In this document: positions 1 to 8,857 of the stretch, piece by piece
Layout: each line of letters starts with the position of its first letter
Numbering within the stretch: position 1 is the stretch's first letter
NCBI GenBank assembly: GCA_965226185.1
Contig: CBDDCT010000001.1
Span: 186,001-250,000 of the forward strand
DNA: 64,000 nucleotides
Reading direction: 5' to 3'
Source of the DNA: CBDCYS01 sp965226185
GTDB lineage: Bacteria > Acidobacteriota > Terriglobia > Bryobacterales > UBA6623
Made by a program: the position numbers and the translations under genes
Notes under the pieces: generated by a model
Told to the model about the DNA's origin: nothing
Database searches by the model: none
Seen by the model: the letters and a program-made list of their open reading frames with translations, nothing else

Positions 1-1392
1 ATTCACACGACACGCATCTGGACCATGGTCACCTGGCTGTTCCAGAGTATCGGAGTCCTGCTGGGAGCGCGCTGGGCTTACGCCGTGCTGGGGTGGGGCG
101 GCTACTGGGGCTGGGACCCGGTGGAGAATGCCTCGCTGCTTCCCTGGATCACCGCAACCGCTTTTCTGCACTCGGTGATGATGCAAGAGAAGAAGGGCAT
201 GATGAAGGTTTGGAACATCGTGCTGATCTCGGTGACCTTTTTTCTTTGTATCTTCGGGACGATGCTCACTCGCAGCGGCATTGTCAGCTCGGTGCATGCC
301 TTTGCTGAATCACCCATTGGGGGCTGGTTCGCCGGTTTCCTCACGCTGTTAATCGCGGGCACGGTTTTGTTGATCTTAAGCCGGCTGGACTACCTGAAAA
401 GTGAAAACGAACTCGAGTCGGTCGTCTCGCGCGAGTCGAGCTTTCTGTTCAACAACGTCATCTTGCTCGCCAGTTGCTTCGCGGTGCTTTGGGGAACGCT
501 GTTCCCCGTGATCAGCGAAGCCGTCACGAATGAGAAGATCAGCGTCGGCGCGCCGTTCTTCAACAAGGTGAATATTCCGATTGGCCTCTTACTGCTGTTT
601 CTGACCGGCGTCGGGCCGCTGTTCGCCTGGCGGCGGACTTCAATCGAGAGCTTGCGGCGGAATTTCCAATGGCCCGCGATGGTTTCCTTGCTTTTGGCCG
701 CAGGGCTGGTTGCCGCTGGCATTCGGCACTTTTACGCGGTGGTTTGCTTCGCTCTGTGCTTGTTCGTTGCCCTGACGATCATGATCGAGTTCTACAAAGG
801 GGCCAGGCTTATCCAGCGCAAGCTTAGTATGAACCTGCTCTTCGCGGTGATCGAGCTGACGCACAGAAACACGCGCCGCTACGGCGGGTATCTGGTTCAC
901 ATGGCCATCGTCTTGATCTTCATCGGCTTTGCCGGCGCCGCCTTCAACATCGAAGGCCAGGGTGAGGTGCCTGTCGGCGACGCCTTGAGAGTCGGAAGTT
1001 ACGAGTTTCATGTCAAACAAGTGATCGACGCCAACAACCCCAACTATGCCAGCCAGACAGCCGAAATCGAGTTGCGAAAAGACGGCGAAGTCATCGAGAC
1101 CATGATGCCTGAGAGGCGCGTTTATCACGCCAGCGGGCAAGGCACCAGCGAGGTCGCCATCCGAGCCCGAATGACCGAGGACGTCTACATTGTTTTCGCC
1201 GGTTACTCGAACAGCGGTGAGAATCCCATGCTCCAGGTCTATATCAATCCGCTGGTGAACTGGATTTGGGTGGGGGCGTTCCTGCTCGTGTTCGGCACGC
1301 TGGTGGCCTTGGTACCCAGCAAGATCAAGCCGATCCGGACTCGAATTGTTGGGAAAACGAGAAAAGAACATGCAGTGCTTTCAAAAACTTAG
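1..1392 (+). CDS. ccmF: Cytochrome c maturation protein CcmF, 5' truncated by window edge
   Basis: CcmF is the membrane subunit of the heme lyase that attaches heme to apocytochrome c in System I. The frame is open from base 1, and the residues before the first Met (HTTRIWT) read as CcmF, so the true start lies outside the window. The tryptophan-rich signature WGGYWGWDPVENAS is present near residue 30 of the visible part, followed by several membrane helices, a periplasmic domain and a last helix near the C-terminus. It overlaps the ccmH-like gene by 23 bases, which indicates an operon. The family call is secure. Confidence 0.95.
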   Translation: MHTTRIWTMVTWLFQSIGVLLGARWAYAVLGWGGYWGWDPVENASLLPWITATAFLHSVMMQEKKGMMKVWNIVLISVTFFLCIFGTMLTRSGIVSSVHAFAESPIGGWFAGFLTLLIAGTVLLILSRLDYLKSENELESVVSRESSFLFNNVILLASCFAVLWGTLFPVISEAVTNEKISVGAPFFNKVNIPIGLLLLFLTGVGPLFAWRRTSIESLRRNFQWPAMVSLLLAAGLVAAGIRHFYAVVCFALCLFVALTIMIEFYKGARLIQRKLSMNLLFAVIELTHRNTRRYGGYLVHMAIVLIFIGFAGAAFNIEGQGEVPVGDALRVGSYEFHVKQVIDANNPNYASQTAEIELRKDGEVIETMMPERRVYHASGQGTSEVAIRARMTEDVYIVFAGYSNSGENPMLQVYINPLVNWIWVGAFLLVFGTLVALVPSKIKPIRTRIVGKTRKEHAVLSKT

Positions 1393-1858
1393 CTTGCTGC
1401 TCCTGCTGACGGCCCCGCTTCTGCCGGCGCAGAATATCTCCGAGAGTGATCCGCAGTTTCCGGCCGTGCGGGCGGTTGGGGAACAGCTCAAATGCCAGTG
1501 CGAGGCGCAGTGCTCCTATACCATTACGGGCTGCAACATGATGGGCTGCTCGTTCCGCGCCATGATGCTGCCAGAAATTCGGGCTGGTGTCGACGCCGGG
1601 CTCTCGACCCAGGAAAACCTGGAAAGTTTGATCGCCAAATACGGGTCGGAGTTACGCAACGCCCCGCGCGCGGAGGGCTTCGGTCTCTTCGGCTGGGCCA
1701 TGCCTTTCGCGGCGCTGGCGGCCGGGCTGATCGCCGCGCCCATCGTGGTTCGCCGCTGGAGAGCGCAACAGGCCGCCGCACCCGCCGCCGCGCCGATCGA
1801 CGAGAAGGTTCTGGCGCGGTACAGGGACGAGATCGACCGGGACCTGGACGAGCTGTAG
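1370..1858 (+). CDS. CcmH-like thiol protein of cytochrome c maturation
   Basis: This protein of about 162 residues has a signal peptide (LSLLLLLTAPLLPAQ), a cysteine-rich motif (LKCQCEAQCSYTITGCN) and a C-terminal membrane helix near FGWAMPFAALAAGLIAAP. CcmH proteins keep the apocytochrome CXXCH cysteines reduced and pass apocytochrome to CcmF. The classical motif is LRCXXC; here it is a CXC-type variant with extra cysteines, so the assignment also rests on position, since its ATG lies inside the end of ccmF. An upstream ATG at 1346 is possible, but MQCF at 1370 begins directly before the signal peptide. Confidence 0.8.
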   Translation: MQCFQKLSLLLLLTAPLLPAQNISESDPQFPAVRAVGEQLKCQCEAQCSYTITGCNMMGCSFRAMMLPEIRAGVDAGLSTQENLESLIAKYGSELRNAPRAEGFGLFGWAMPFAALAAGLIAAPIVVRRWRAQQAAAPAAAPIDEKVLARYRDEIDRDLDEL

Positions 1859-1932
1859 GCGCTCACGGAATCGGTATCGGCGAAGCCTGCCGGCCGTCTG
1901 AGCCGCGACCGTCAGGGAGCGGTTAGTTCCAT

Positions 1933-2256
1933 ATGCTGATTGCCATCGCCATCATACTGGTCGTCTTTGCAATGGCGCTGCCCTTGCTTGTTAGCCACGC
2001 CTCTTTGCCCCAGCCGGAGCCGGTCTCGCCTACCCGCCACCTCGAAGAAAAGAAAGCCACGATTTACGAGAACCTTCGCGACCTGCAGGGCGAATACCGC
2101 ATGGGAAAGCTGTCGGACGAAGATTACCAGCAGACCAAGCTCGATCTCCAGAAAGAACTCGCAATCGTGCTCGCCGAAATCGACGGTGTCCTCAGCAAGA
2201 CGGGTCCGGAAGCGCCCAAGCTGCCGCCGGGTCCGAGTCCAGCCTCGGCAAGTTGA
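1933..2256 (+). CDS. Small CcmI-like membrane protein
   Basis: This protein of 107 residues has one N-terminal membrane helix (MLIAIAIILVVFAMALPLL). A charged helical segment with repeated Leu and Glu/Lys follows (ENLRDLQGEYRMGKLSDEDY), then a Pro/Ser-rich tail. The segment resembles the first part of CcmI, which helps present apocytochrome to CcmF/CcmH, but the TPR domain of full CcmI is missing. It lies 74 bases downstream of the ccmH-like gene on the same strand, so a role in cytochrome c maturation is likely. The assignment rests on context and the short coiled region. Confidence 0.6.
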   Translation: MLIAIAIILVVFAMALPLLVSHASLPQPEPVSPTRHLEEKKATIYENLRDLQGEYRMGKLSDEDYQQTKLDLQKELAIVLAEIDGVLSKTGPEAPKLPPGPSPASAS

Positions 2257-2297
2257 GGTGTCAAGACCCGGTGGAAAGTTCGGAAAGCAGCATCAGA

Positions 2298-2319
2298 ACC
2301 CCAGACGGAAGTCTGGGGT
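2298..2319. repeat. Palindromic repeat of a dispersed family
   Basis: A perfect 9-bp stem (ACCCCAGAC / GTCTGGGGT) surrounds the tetraloop ggaa. A related hairpin occurs at 36287-36306 and a decayed one near 38685-38710. It could also act as a transcript-end hairpin after the ccm genes. Between it and the next gene start (2596) nothing else was recognised. Confidence 0.6.
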
Positions 2320-2595
2320 CAAGGTTGCAAACGCGGCATCCTCATCGGATGTCGAATGTTCTCGACTCCGTGCCGGCTGATCCACGTTAGAGTAGGGCTC
2401 TCGTGACACCCGGCCAACTCCGTAAACTTCCCAAAGTTGAATCGTCCCGCCGTGACAGAAACGCGGCTTTGTGCCAGCCCGCACAGCGGTAATTTGTGGC
2501 GCCTCAAGACCGCCAATGCGTCTCCACCCCCCTTTATGGAACGACGATTGCAAGCGATTGTAATGGATATAAGTCCGACAAGGGGGATCCAACTA

Positions 2596-3825
2596 ATGTC
2601 AACCAATCCAGCAATGCCTGTTCCAGAGATGCCGGCCCGCCCGACACCGGCGGCGAGGCCCGCCATGAGAGGCATGCCCAAGCTCGACTACAACAAGAGC
2701 CCGTTCCTGATCATCTGGGAGACGACGCAGGCCTGCGACCTAGTCTGTTCCCACTGCCGCGCTTCGGCCCAGCCTGATCGGGCCTCGGGCGAGCTGACCA
2801 CCGAGGAGGGCGAAAACGTCCTGCGTCAGGCCAAGCAGCTCGGCACGCCCATCTTTGTCTTGACCGGCGGCGACCCGCTGAAACGCCCGGATCTGTTCCG
2901 CCTGATCCGGACGGGCGCGGATCTCGGCTTGTGCATGGCCACCATTCCGGCGGCGACGGCGCTTCTCAGCGATGGGATTGTCAAGAAGCTCAAGGAGTCC
3001 GGGCTCAGCCAAATGGCGCAGAGCCTCGACTTCCCCACCGCGCAACTGCATGATGAATTCCGGGGTGTTCCAGGCGCCTATGCCAAGACGCTCCAGGCGA
3101 TCGAGTGGGGACACAAGTACAAGATTCCCATGCAGATCAATACGGTCCTGTCCGCGCGGTCGGCGCCCTACATCGAACAGATGGCGGATCTGGTCGCGCG
3201 GCTCGGCATCGTCTTTTGGGAGGTCTTTTTCCTCGTTCCCATGGGCCGCGGGGAGAATCTGTCGGGCCTCACTGCTGAACAATGCGAGAATCTGTTCGAG
3301 GTGCTGTATCGAGTCCAAAAGACCTCGAAGTTCCTGGTGAAGGTCACCGAAGCGCCGCACTACCGCCGCTACGTAGCGCAACAGGAACGGGAAGAAGCCA
3401 ATGGGGCGGCGCCCCCAAGATTTGGGCAGCGGGACGGCCGTCCGGGCAACGGGTCACCTCACGGGCCGGGTCACGGCGGGAACCTTCCGAGGCAGCTCAT
3501 TCGGACCGAAGGCCCCGGGCACAGCATCGGCCTCGCCACGCAAGGAGTGAATGCCGGGAAAGGGTTCCTGTTCATTTCGCACACGGGCGACATCTTCCCC
3601 AGCGGCTTTTTGCCCATCAAAGCGGGCAATGTTCGCGAGAAGAGCCTGGCGGAGGTTTATCGCGAATCCGAGCTGTTTCTTCAGCTTCGCAGTCCCGGCC
3701 AATTCAAGGGGATCTGCGGCCACTGTGAGTTCAACAGGATTTGCGGCGGGTCGCGCTCAAGGGCCTACGCTATCACGGGAGACTACCTGGCGGCCGACCC
3801 CTGGTGCGCCTACCGGCCGCGGTGA
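2596..3825 (+). CDS. Radical SAM/SPASM domain protein
   Basis: The N-terminal half carries the radical SAM iron-sulfur motif CDLVCSHC (CX3CX2C) and the SAM-binding GGDP motif (TGGDPLKRPDL). The C-terminal end has SPASM-type cysteines (GICGHCEFNRICGGS, then WCAYRP) for auxiliary clusters. Such enzymes modify peptides or act in cofactor and heme-related maturation; the substrate cannot be told from sequence. The ATG at 2596 is preferred over an in-frame codon at 2437 because it follows the purine-rich stretch agggggatcc and homology begins soon after. A Gly/Pro-rich insertion lies between about residues 300 and 340. It sits within the ccm region, but a link to cytochrome maturation is only inferred. 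Confidence 0.85.
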   Translation: MSTNPAMPVPEMPARPTPAARPAMRGMPKLDYNKSPFLIIWETTQACDLVCSHCRASAQPDRASGELTTEEGENVLRQAKQLGTPIFVLTGGDPLKRPDLFRLIRTGADLGLCMATIPAATALLSDGIVKKLKESGLSQMAQSLDFPTAQLHDEFRGVPGAYAKTLQAIEWGHKYKIPMQINTVLSARSAPYIEQMADLVARLGIVFWEVFFLVPMGRGENLSGLTAEQCENLFEVLYRVQKTSKFLVKVTEAPHYRRYVAQQEREEANGAAPPRFGQRDGRPGNGSPHGPGHGGNLPRQLIRTEGPGHSIGLATQGVNAGKGFLFISHTGDIFPSGFLPIKAGNVREKSLAEVYRESELFLQLRSPGQFKGICGHCEFNRICGGSRSRAYAITGDYLAADPWCAYRPR

Positions 3826-3843
3826 CCTAGCCCGATGGGGGCG

Positions 3844-4455
3844 TCACTCCGCGAGCATCAAAATCGACACCAGCTCCTGCCCGCTGAAGGTGGTCTCGGA
3901 GACGGTGAGGCCGACGAGCTGAAACCCCTCCGACCCGACTTGATTCAGTTCTTTGCCCATCGTCTTCGTCCTCTTTGTGGCGAGCAACTTATAGATATAT
4001 CGCTTCGCCGGCGCCTGGAGATCGCGCTTCAGGATGGCGACGACTTCCTGCCCCCCAAAAGCCGTTTCCGCGACCGACTGCCCGCAATAGCGAAAACCTC
4101 GAGCGCCCGCCTCGGTGAGTTCCTTCTGCATCGTGGATGTTTTCGACGTGGCCAGCAGCTTGTATTCATGCCGCTGCCGGTTGGGAGCGCTGCGTGCTTT
4201 CGCCAAGACGGTGACGACCTCGTCGCCGGCCAGCGTCTCGCCTCCCATCATTGCCACGAAGTCGAAGCCTTCCGCCGCGGCTTCATTGAGTTCCTTCAGC
4301 ATGGTGGAAGTTTTGCTCGTGGCGATCAGCCTGTACTCGATTGCCCCATCCGCGCCGCCAATTGGTGCGACGCTCTGACCGGAGCTGAAATTTACAGTCA
4401 AGCCGGACAACACGGCAAGTGACAGAACGAATCTAAAGATGCTCGCTAAGCTCAT
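3844..4455 (-). CDS. Secreted protein of three tandem ~50-residue repeats, function unknown
   Basis: After a signal peptide (FRFVLSLAVLSGLTVNFSSG), this protein of about 203 residues consists of three repeats of the pattern Y(K/R)L(L/I)AT-K-(S/T)-TM-KEL-E/Q-A/V-G-GF, each ending near (E)TxxGxExVxIL. The repeats start near YRLIATSKTSTM, YKLLATSKTSTM and YKLLATKRTKTM. The ATG at 4455 is chosen over 4527 because GGAG lies about 9 bases upstream and the signal peptide begins there. No enzyme motif is visible. Repeat architecture suggests a binding or structural periplasmic protein, which is inference. Confidence 0.7.
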   Translation of the reverse strand: MSLASIFRFVLSLAVLSGLTVNFSSGQSVAPIGGADGAIEYRLIATSKTSTMLKELNEAAAEGFDFVAMMGGETLAGDEVVTVLAKARSAPNRQRHEYKLLATSKTSTMQKELTEAGARGFRYCGQSVAETAFGGQEVVAILKRDLQAPAKRYIYKLLATKRTKTMGKELNQVGSEGFQLVGLTVSETTFSGQELVSILMLAE

Positions 4456-4636
4456 GGTCGATAGCTCCGGAATGTCGTCGCCGGCCGGCCCTTGTTCAGT
4501 GCCAGTCTTTCGGGCGGGGTCTGACAATGTATCGTTTCACTTTGAGAAATCTTTAGTAGCCGCATCGTGAAATTCGTGCCAAACGTGGCGGAAAATTCGG
4601 AAACCAGACTCGGAGCCGTGACCGTCAGCGACTATG

Positions 4637-5594
4637 TCAAGCACTTTGTGGAATCCACGTCCGATTGTCACGGATCATGGCGTTGAGGGCGACGATGAGT
4701 TTGCGGGCGACGGCGATGAGTGCGACCTGTTTGGGCTTGCCGGCGGCAAGTAGTCTCTGCCGAAATGCCGCCATGTGCGGGTCGCAACGAACGGCGGCTC
4801 GCGCCGCCATGTACAACGCTTTCCGGACGCGGCCTCGACCGCCGGCTATGGCGCGGCGTCCACGGTACTTACCGCTTTCACGGGCGACAGGCGCTAGCCC
4901 GGTTATCGCCCCAACTTCTTTTCCGGTCAGTTGTCCCAGCTCGGGCAGTTCGGCCACCAAAGCCCATGCGGTCTTGGGACCCACGCCCGGCGCCGTGCGC
5001 AGCTGCGCGGCTCGCTCACGCTCGCCGGGCAGCTCGCGCAAGGCTTGTTCGACTTGCTCTTCAAGCCGGCCGATCTCCTCACTGAGTGAAGCGATCACAC
5101 GCTCGACACTTTCCAACACGACGGTACTTTCGAGTTGCCGTTTGCGGGTGCGCTGTTGGGCTCGCATCACAACCAGAGAGTCGAGATGCCGCAGCAACTC
5201 GCGCAAGGCGCGCGTCGCAGAACTGGGCAAGCGTGTCGGCGCCGGCCGCAACAGTTCGCCGAAGCGCGCCAATACGCCAGCGTCGAGTTTATCGGTCTTG
5301 GCCAGCAATCCCAGCGAGCGCGCGAAGTCGCGGACGCGTTTAGGATTCACCACGGCCACCGTCAATCCGGCGCTCTCCAATGCCGCCCAGAGCATCAGTT
5401 CGAGGCCTCCGGTAGCTTCGATCACCACCAATTGCGGCTCGAATTCCGCTAGTTCAGCTGCCAACACGGCGAGATCCTTGACCCGCCGCGGCCTGCGGCC
5501 GCTGGGGTTTTCTTTTCTGTTGAGGACAAAAAAAATCGACATATTCTTTCGAAATATCGATGCCAACGGTAACGGTTGTAGAATCTATAGACAT
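4637..5594 (-). CDS. IS110-family transposase (DEDD recombinase), split by a frameshift at T8
   Basis: The N-terminus (MSIDSTTVTVGIDISKEYVD) starts at the ATG at 5594, preceded by AAGGAAGGG, and reads into eight T residues (complement of 5528-5535). The rest (VLNRKENPSGRRP onward to 4637) is in another frame. The RuvC-like DEDD acidic residues are visible in GIDISK, VVIEATGG and KTDKLDAGVLA. The C-terminal IS116/IS110 domain (RTAPGVGPKTAWALVAELPE and ITGLAPVARESGKYRGRR) is intact. Either slippage (+1 or -2) on the T8 run restores the protein, or the copy is inactivated. The element separates the two halves of the ccm cluster. Exact IS ends were not determined. Confidence 0.85.
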
Positions 5595-5930
5595 GGTCGG
5601 AACACCCTTCCTTGTAGATACGGGCTCTGGGGCCCTGGCGACTATTCGGGTTCTTCGGCCGAGGCACGCGGCGCTGCTCCAGCTGACGGACGGGCTCGAA
5701 GCCCTAGGGAGCACGGTCGAGCTAACGCCGCGTCACGAGGAGCCGGTTGCCACCGGCTCCTCGCTCGCCTCTTACCCTAGATTCCCACATACAAGGGAGC
5801 GGTTAGCCGCTTCGGCGCGCCTCATCCGACAGCGGCCACGCTGCCCCTTTTGGTTGCGGCTGGCCCGCGTGAGGCTGGTCAAAGACGCTCTCCACGGGCA
5901 TAAGCTGCTATCGTTGCAATTGTAGCTCTC
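5595..5930 (-). ncRNA. Candidate bridge RNA / non-coding end of the IS110-type element
   Basis: This stretch of about 335 bases upstream of the transposase start has no convincing ORF. IS110-group elements encode a bridge RNA in the non-coding end upstream of the recombinase gene. A perfect 10-bp stem with a 6-base loop (gaggagccgg / ccggctcctc) lies at 5737-5762. The RNA assignment is inference from the family and this structure; no covariance evidence is available. Part of the stretch may instead be flanking DNA in front of the gene starting at 5934. Confidence 0.4.
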
Positions 5931-5933
5931 GTA

Positions 5934-7088
5934 GTGCGGAAAACGAATCCTAAGTTGCTTCCCCCCCGCCGATCTTGGATTCGGTGGGTCCTGGCTGGTT
6001 GGCTGCTCGCTGTTGCCGCCACCGCCGCGCCGCTACACGCGGCGATCCAGGGAACTGTCGTCAACCGCACCACCGGCAAGCCGGTCCCGCGCGTTCCGGT
6101 GTCACTCGTCAAGTTTGGCGGGCCCCAGGGAATGGCACCCGTCAGAGAGTTGAATACAGACGCCGAAGGCAGGTTCTCATTTGACGAAGCCCTGCTGGAG
6201 CAGGGTTCTCAGGCTATTCACGGCATGCTTCGTACAGAGCACGAAGGTATTTCCTACACCAAAATGATCCTTCCGGAAGTGACGCTCGACGACATACAAA
6301 TCGAGGTCTACGACATTGCCGAGGGTGAGACTATCAAGCCCGATTTGACGGCCTTCCTGTTTGAGCCCGGACCGGATGAAACGCTGATCAAACAGTTCTT
6401 CCAGTTCACGAACGAAGCCAAGCCCCCGAGAACATTTAGCGACCCCGACAATGGGACGCTGCGGTTCCTCCTCCCGCCGGGCGCGAAAGGAGTGGTCCAG
6501 GTTAGCGCCACGGGTCCGGCTGGAATGCCGTTGCCAAGCTCGGCGACCCAGACAAACCGCCAAGACATCTATAAAGTGGACTTCCCTCTGAAACCGGGGG
6601 AAAACTTAATCGAGTTGACGTATCGAGTGCCGACAGCGGCTGACGGGACCTTCACCAGCCGGGTCCTCTATGACGATGTCGAAACCCGCTTCGTCATTCC
6701 GGAGGGAGTCAGCGTCGAAGGGCAAGATCTTGAGCTGATCGGCCAGGAACCGCAGTCGCTGGCATCGATCTACGAGTACAAGGGAGAGGGCGAGTTCTCA
6801 CTCGAGATCAGCGGTGAGGGGCGATTAAGCCTGGAAAGTCCCGCGGGCGGCGGCGGCGGTGGTGGGAATGAGATCAGCGTTGCTCCGGCGCCGGTCGCCA
6901 AGGAACTCTGGTGGATCATGGCCATCACGGCGGCGATCCTTGGCATCGGTTTTTACAACCTTCTATCATCCAAACCGCCGAATGCCGTCGCGGGGGCGCC
7001 TGGGATGATGGCGTCCGCCGCCGGCTCCTCCCGCCCGCAACGCCCCGCAAGCCGGTCTTCCTCGAAGCCGGGCCGCCGAAAACGATGA
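5934..7088 (+). CDS. Secreted/periplasmic carboxypeptidase-regulatory-like protein with C-terminal membrane anchor
   Basis: The GTG start leads to an N-terminal signal/membrane segment (WVLAGWLLAVAATAAPLHA). A beta-sandwich of the carboxypeptidase regulatory type follows (IQGTVVNRTTGKPVPRVPVS), then a second beta-rich region, a Gly-rich linker (GGGGGGGN), a membrane helix (ELWWIMAITAAILGIGFYNL) and a basic tail. The last four bases overlap the ccmA start (ATGA), so it is translationally coupled to ccmAB. A role in cytochrome maturation, or as a periplasmic accessory, is inferred from this coupling only. The start is uncertain because no strong ribosome-binding site precedes the GTG. Confidence 0.7.
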   Translation: MRKTNPKLLPPRRSWIRWVLAGWLLAVAATAAPLHAAIQGTVVNRTTGKPVPRVPVSLVKFGGPQGMAPVRELNTDAEGRFSFDEALLEQGSQAIHGMLRTEHEGISYTKMILPEVTLDDIQIEVYDIAEGETIKPDLTAFLFEPGPDETLIKQFFQFTNEAKPPRTFSDPDNGTLRFLLPPGAKGVVQVSATGPAGMPLPSSATQTNRQDIYKVDFPLKPGENLIELTYRVPTAADGTFTSRVLYDDVETRFVIPEGVSVEGQDLELIGQEPQSLASIYEYKGEGEFSLEISGEGRLSLESPAGGGGGGGNEISVAPAPVAKELWWIMAITAAILGIGFYNLLSSKPPNAVAGAPGMMASAAGSSRPQRPASRSSSKPGRRKR

Positions 7089-7780
7089 GCGAGCCGGCGA
7101 TTTCCATCCAGAACGTCTGGAAATTTTTCGGAGATTTCGCGGCGGTTCGGGACGTGTCGCTCGAAGTTCCGCCCGGTACGATTTTGGCGCTGCTGGGGCG
7201 CAACGGCGCCGGCAAGACGACCATGCTGCGAATGATGGCCGGGCTGTCGCGCCCCAGCCGCGGCGACATTTCGATTGCGGGCCGCGCATGGGGAAAACAA
7301 AACAGCTCTGCCGTGGGTGTCGTTGGGCACGGCGAGTGGATCTACGATGACCTCAGCGCGCGGGAGAATTTGGAGTTTTTCGGGCGCTTGTACAAAGTGG
7401 ACGATCTTGACGCGTCCATCGGCCGCTGGCTCGAAACCGTGGGACTCTCGCGGTTTCGAAACGCGCACGTGAGCGAATTTTCCCGCGGGATGCGGCAGCG
7501 TCTGGCGATTGCCAGAGCCTTCTTGCACGATCCGCGAGTCCTGTTGCTGGACGAGCCCTGGACGGCCCTGGATGACCGCGCGACTCAGTTGCTTTCCTCT
7601 CTGCTGCGCGATGCGCAATCACGCGGCGGCAGCGTGGTCGTTTGCTCCCACCAGCTTCGAGAGGCGCTCGAAGTAGCAACGCTGGTGGCGGTCATTGACC
7701 GCGGGAAGCTGATATTTCAGGGCCCCAATAGCGACGACTTCAAAGCCGCGCCGGAAGACTTCTACCAAAAAATCTCGTGA
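7085..7780 (+). CDS. ccmA: Heme exporter / CcmA-type ABC transporter ATPase
   Basis: This ABC ATPase of about 231 residues has Walker A GRNGAGKTT, signature EFSRGMRQRL, Walker B VLLLDEPW and the switch His (VVCSHQ). CcmA with CcmB powers release of holo-CcmE in System I cytochrome c maturation. Its ATG overlaps the upstream stop (ATGA) and its own stop overlaps the next GTG start (GTGA), so the three genes are tightly coupled. An ABC-2 type exporter ATPase for another substrate cannot be excluded, but ccmF/ccmH in the same window support this call. Confidence 0.85.
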   Translation: MSEPAISIQNVWKFFGDFAAVRDVSLEVPPGTILALLGRNGAGKTTMLRMMAGLSRPSRGDISIAGRAWGKQNSSAVGVVGHGEWIYDDLSARENLEFFGRLYKVDDLDASIGRWLETVGLSRFRNAHVSEFSRGMRQRLAIARAFLHDPRVLLLDEPWTALDDRATQLLSSLLRDAQSRGGSVVVCSHQLREALEVATLVAVIDRGKLIFQGPNSDDFKAAPEDFYQKIS

Positions 7781-8460
7781 ACGACTTTCTTCGGTCCGCC
7801 CTAACGATCGCCGCGAAAGACCTGCGCAGCGAACTTCGCAATAAAGAAGCGATGAACGCCGCCGTGTCTTTTGCGCTGGTGGTTCTGCTCCTCTTTAGCC
7901 TGGCATTTGAGCCGGCCGGGAACCCGGACGTGCGGGATATGTCGGGCGGGCTGCTCTGGATCGTCTATTTATTCGCGGGAATTCTCATTCTCAACCGCAG
8001 CTTTGCACGGGAGACGGAGGGAGGTTGCTTGGACGCATTGATCGCCGCGCCGATCTCCGGCAGCGAGTTATTTCTTGGGAAAGTGCTTTCAAACGGCCTG
8101 CTGCTGCTCATCCTGGAGTTGCTTTCTCTGCCGATTTTTGGGATCTTCTATGACGTCGACTGGACCCGTTCCTTTGGGTCTCTTTTCTTGGTGTTCGTGC
8201 TGGGAACCTGGGGATTGACCGTTGTCGGAACGATGTTCAGTGCGATCACCGCCTCCAACCGCTTGCGGGAGTTGATGCTGCCGCTTCTCGTTTTTCCGGT
8301 AACGCTGCCGGTTATGATGGCCTGCGTGAAGCTCACTACGCTGATTCTGGCGGGCGAACCGCTGGGTGATTCCGTGATCTGGCTCAAGCTGCTGTTCGGG
8401 TTCGCGTTAATATTCAGCCTGTTGGGAGCGGTACTGCTCGACGTGGTCCTAAGGGAGTAG
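7777..8460 (+). CDS. ccmB: CcmB-like heme exporter membrane subunit
   Basis: This 227-residue protein has about six membrane helices and a charged N-terminus (SALTIAAKDLRSELRNKEAM), as in CcmB. The motif GGCLDALIAAPISGSELFLG fits the CcmB cytoplasmic loop. The GTG start overlaps the ccmA stop. It partners with CcmA; no ccmC, ccmD or ccmE is seen in the window. Confidence 0.88.
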   Translation: MNDFLRSALTIAAKDLRSELRNKEAMNAAVSFALVVLLLFSLAFEPAGNPDVRDMSGGLLWIVYLFAGILILNRSFARETEGGCLDALIAAPISGSELFLGKVLSNGLLLLILELLSLPIFGIFYDVDWTRSFGSLFLVFVLGTWGLTVVGTMFSAITASNRLRELMLPLLVFPVTLPVMMACVKLTTLILAGEPLGDSVIWLKLLFGFALIFSLLGAVLLDVVLRE

Positions 8461-8545
8461 CATCCGGAAGCCCCGCGGCGCCATTCGGCCCTAACCCCAA
8501 TACCGTTCACTTAGGGCCTTTTGAGCCGCGAAGCGGCGCAGGATC

Positions 8546-8580
8546 GTAGCCCAGGGTGAAGCGAAGCGGAACCCTGGGTG
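8546..8580. repeat. Dispersed palindromic repeat (gtagcccagggt...accctgggt)
   Basis: Inverted arms CCCAGGGT / ACCCTGGG surround a small inner GC-rich loop with GAAGCGAAGCGGA. A second copy in opposite orientation lies at 49606-49640. The surrounding intergenic stretch (8461-8857) carries no recognisable gene. Confidence 0.65.
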
Positions 8581-8857
8581 GGAAAACTAACGACGCCAAG
8601 CCCCGACGGGGCGCAGGAAAACAAAGGCATCATTCTGACGACAGATCCGCCTTGCGCCCAGTAGAAATGCACCGGCTCAGGCTAAGGGCATGGCGATCCC
8701 GTGCCCCACTGCCTAAATAAGAGGAACGACGAAGTCCTCCGCCGACGCGAACCGTGTGGAACACGTCGCCGTCGCGCCTCACTCGTATCCGAGTTCCGGC
8801 AACTCTTCTACGTTGTTGTATTTACCGTCAGCGCCCGAGAATCCTCGGGAGCTTCGG

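Noticed and set aside
5086..5452. Plus-strand ORFs over the IS110 transposase
   Set aside because: They are antisense shadows of the recombinase gene; codon pattern and motifs support only the minus strand.
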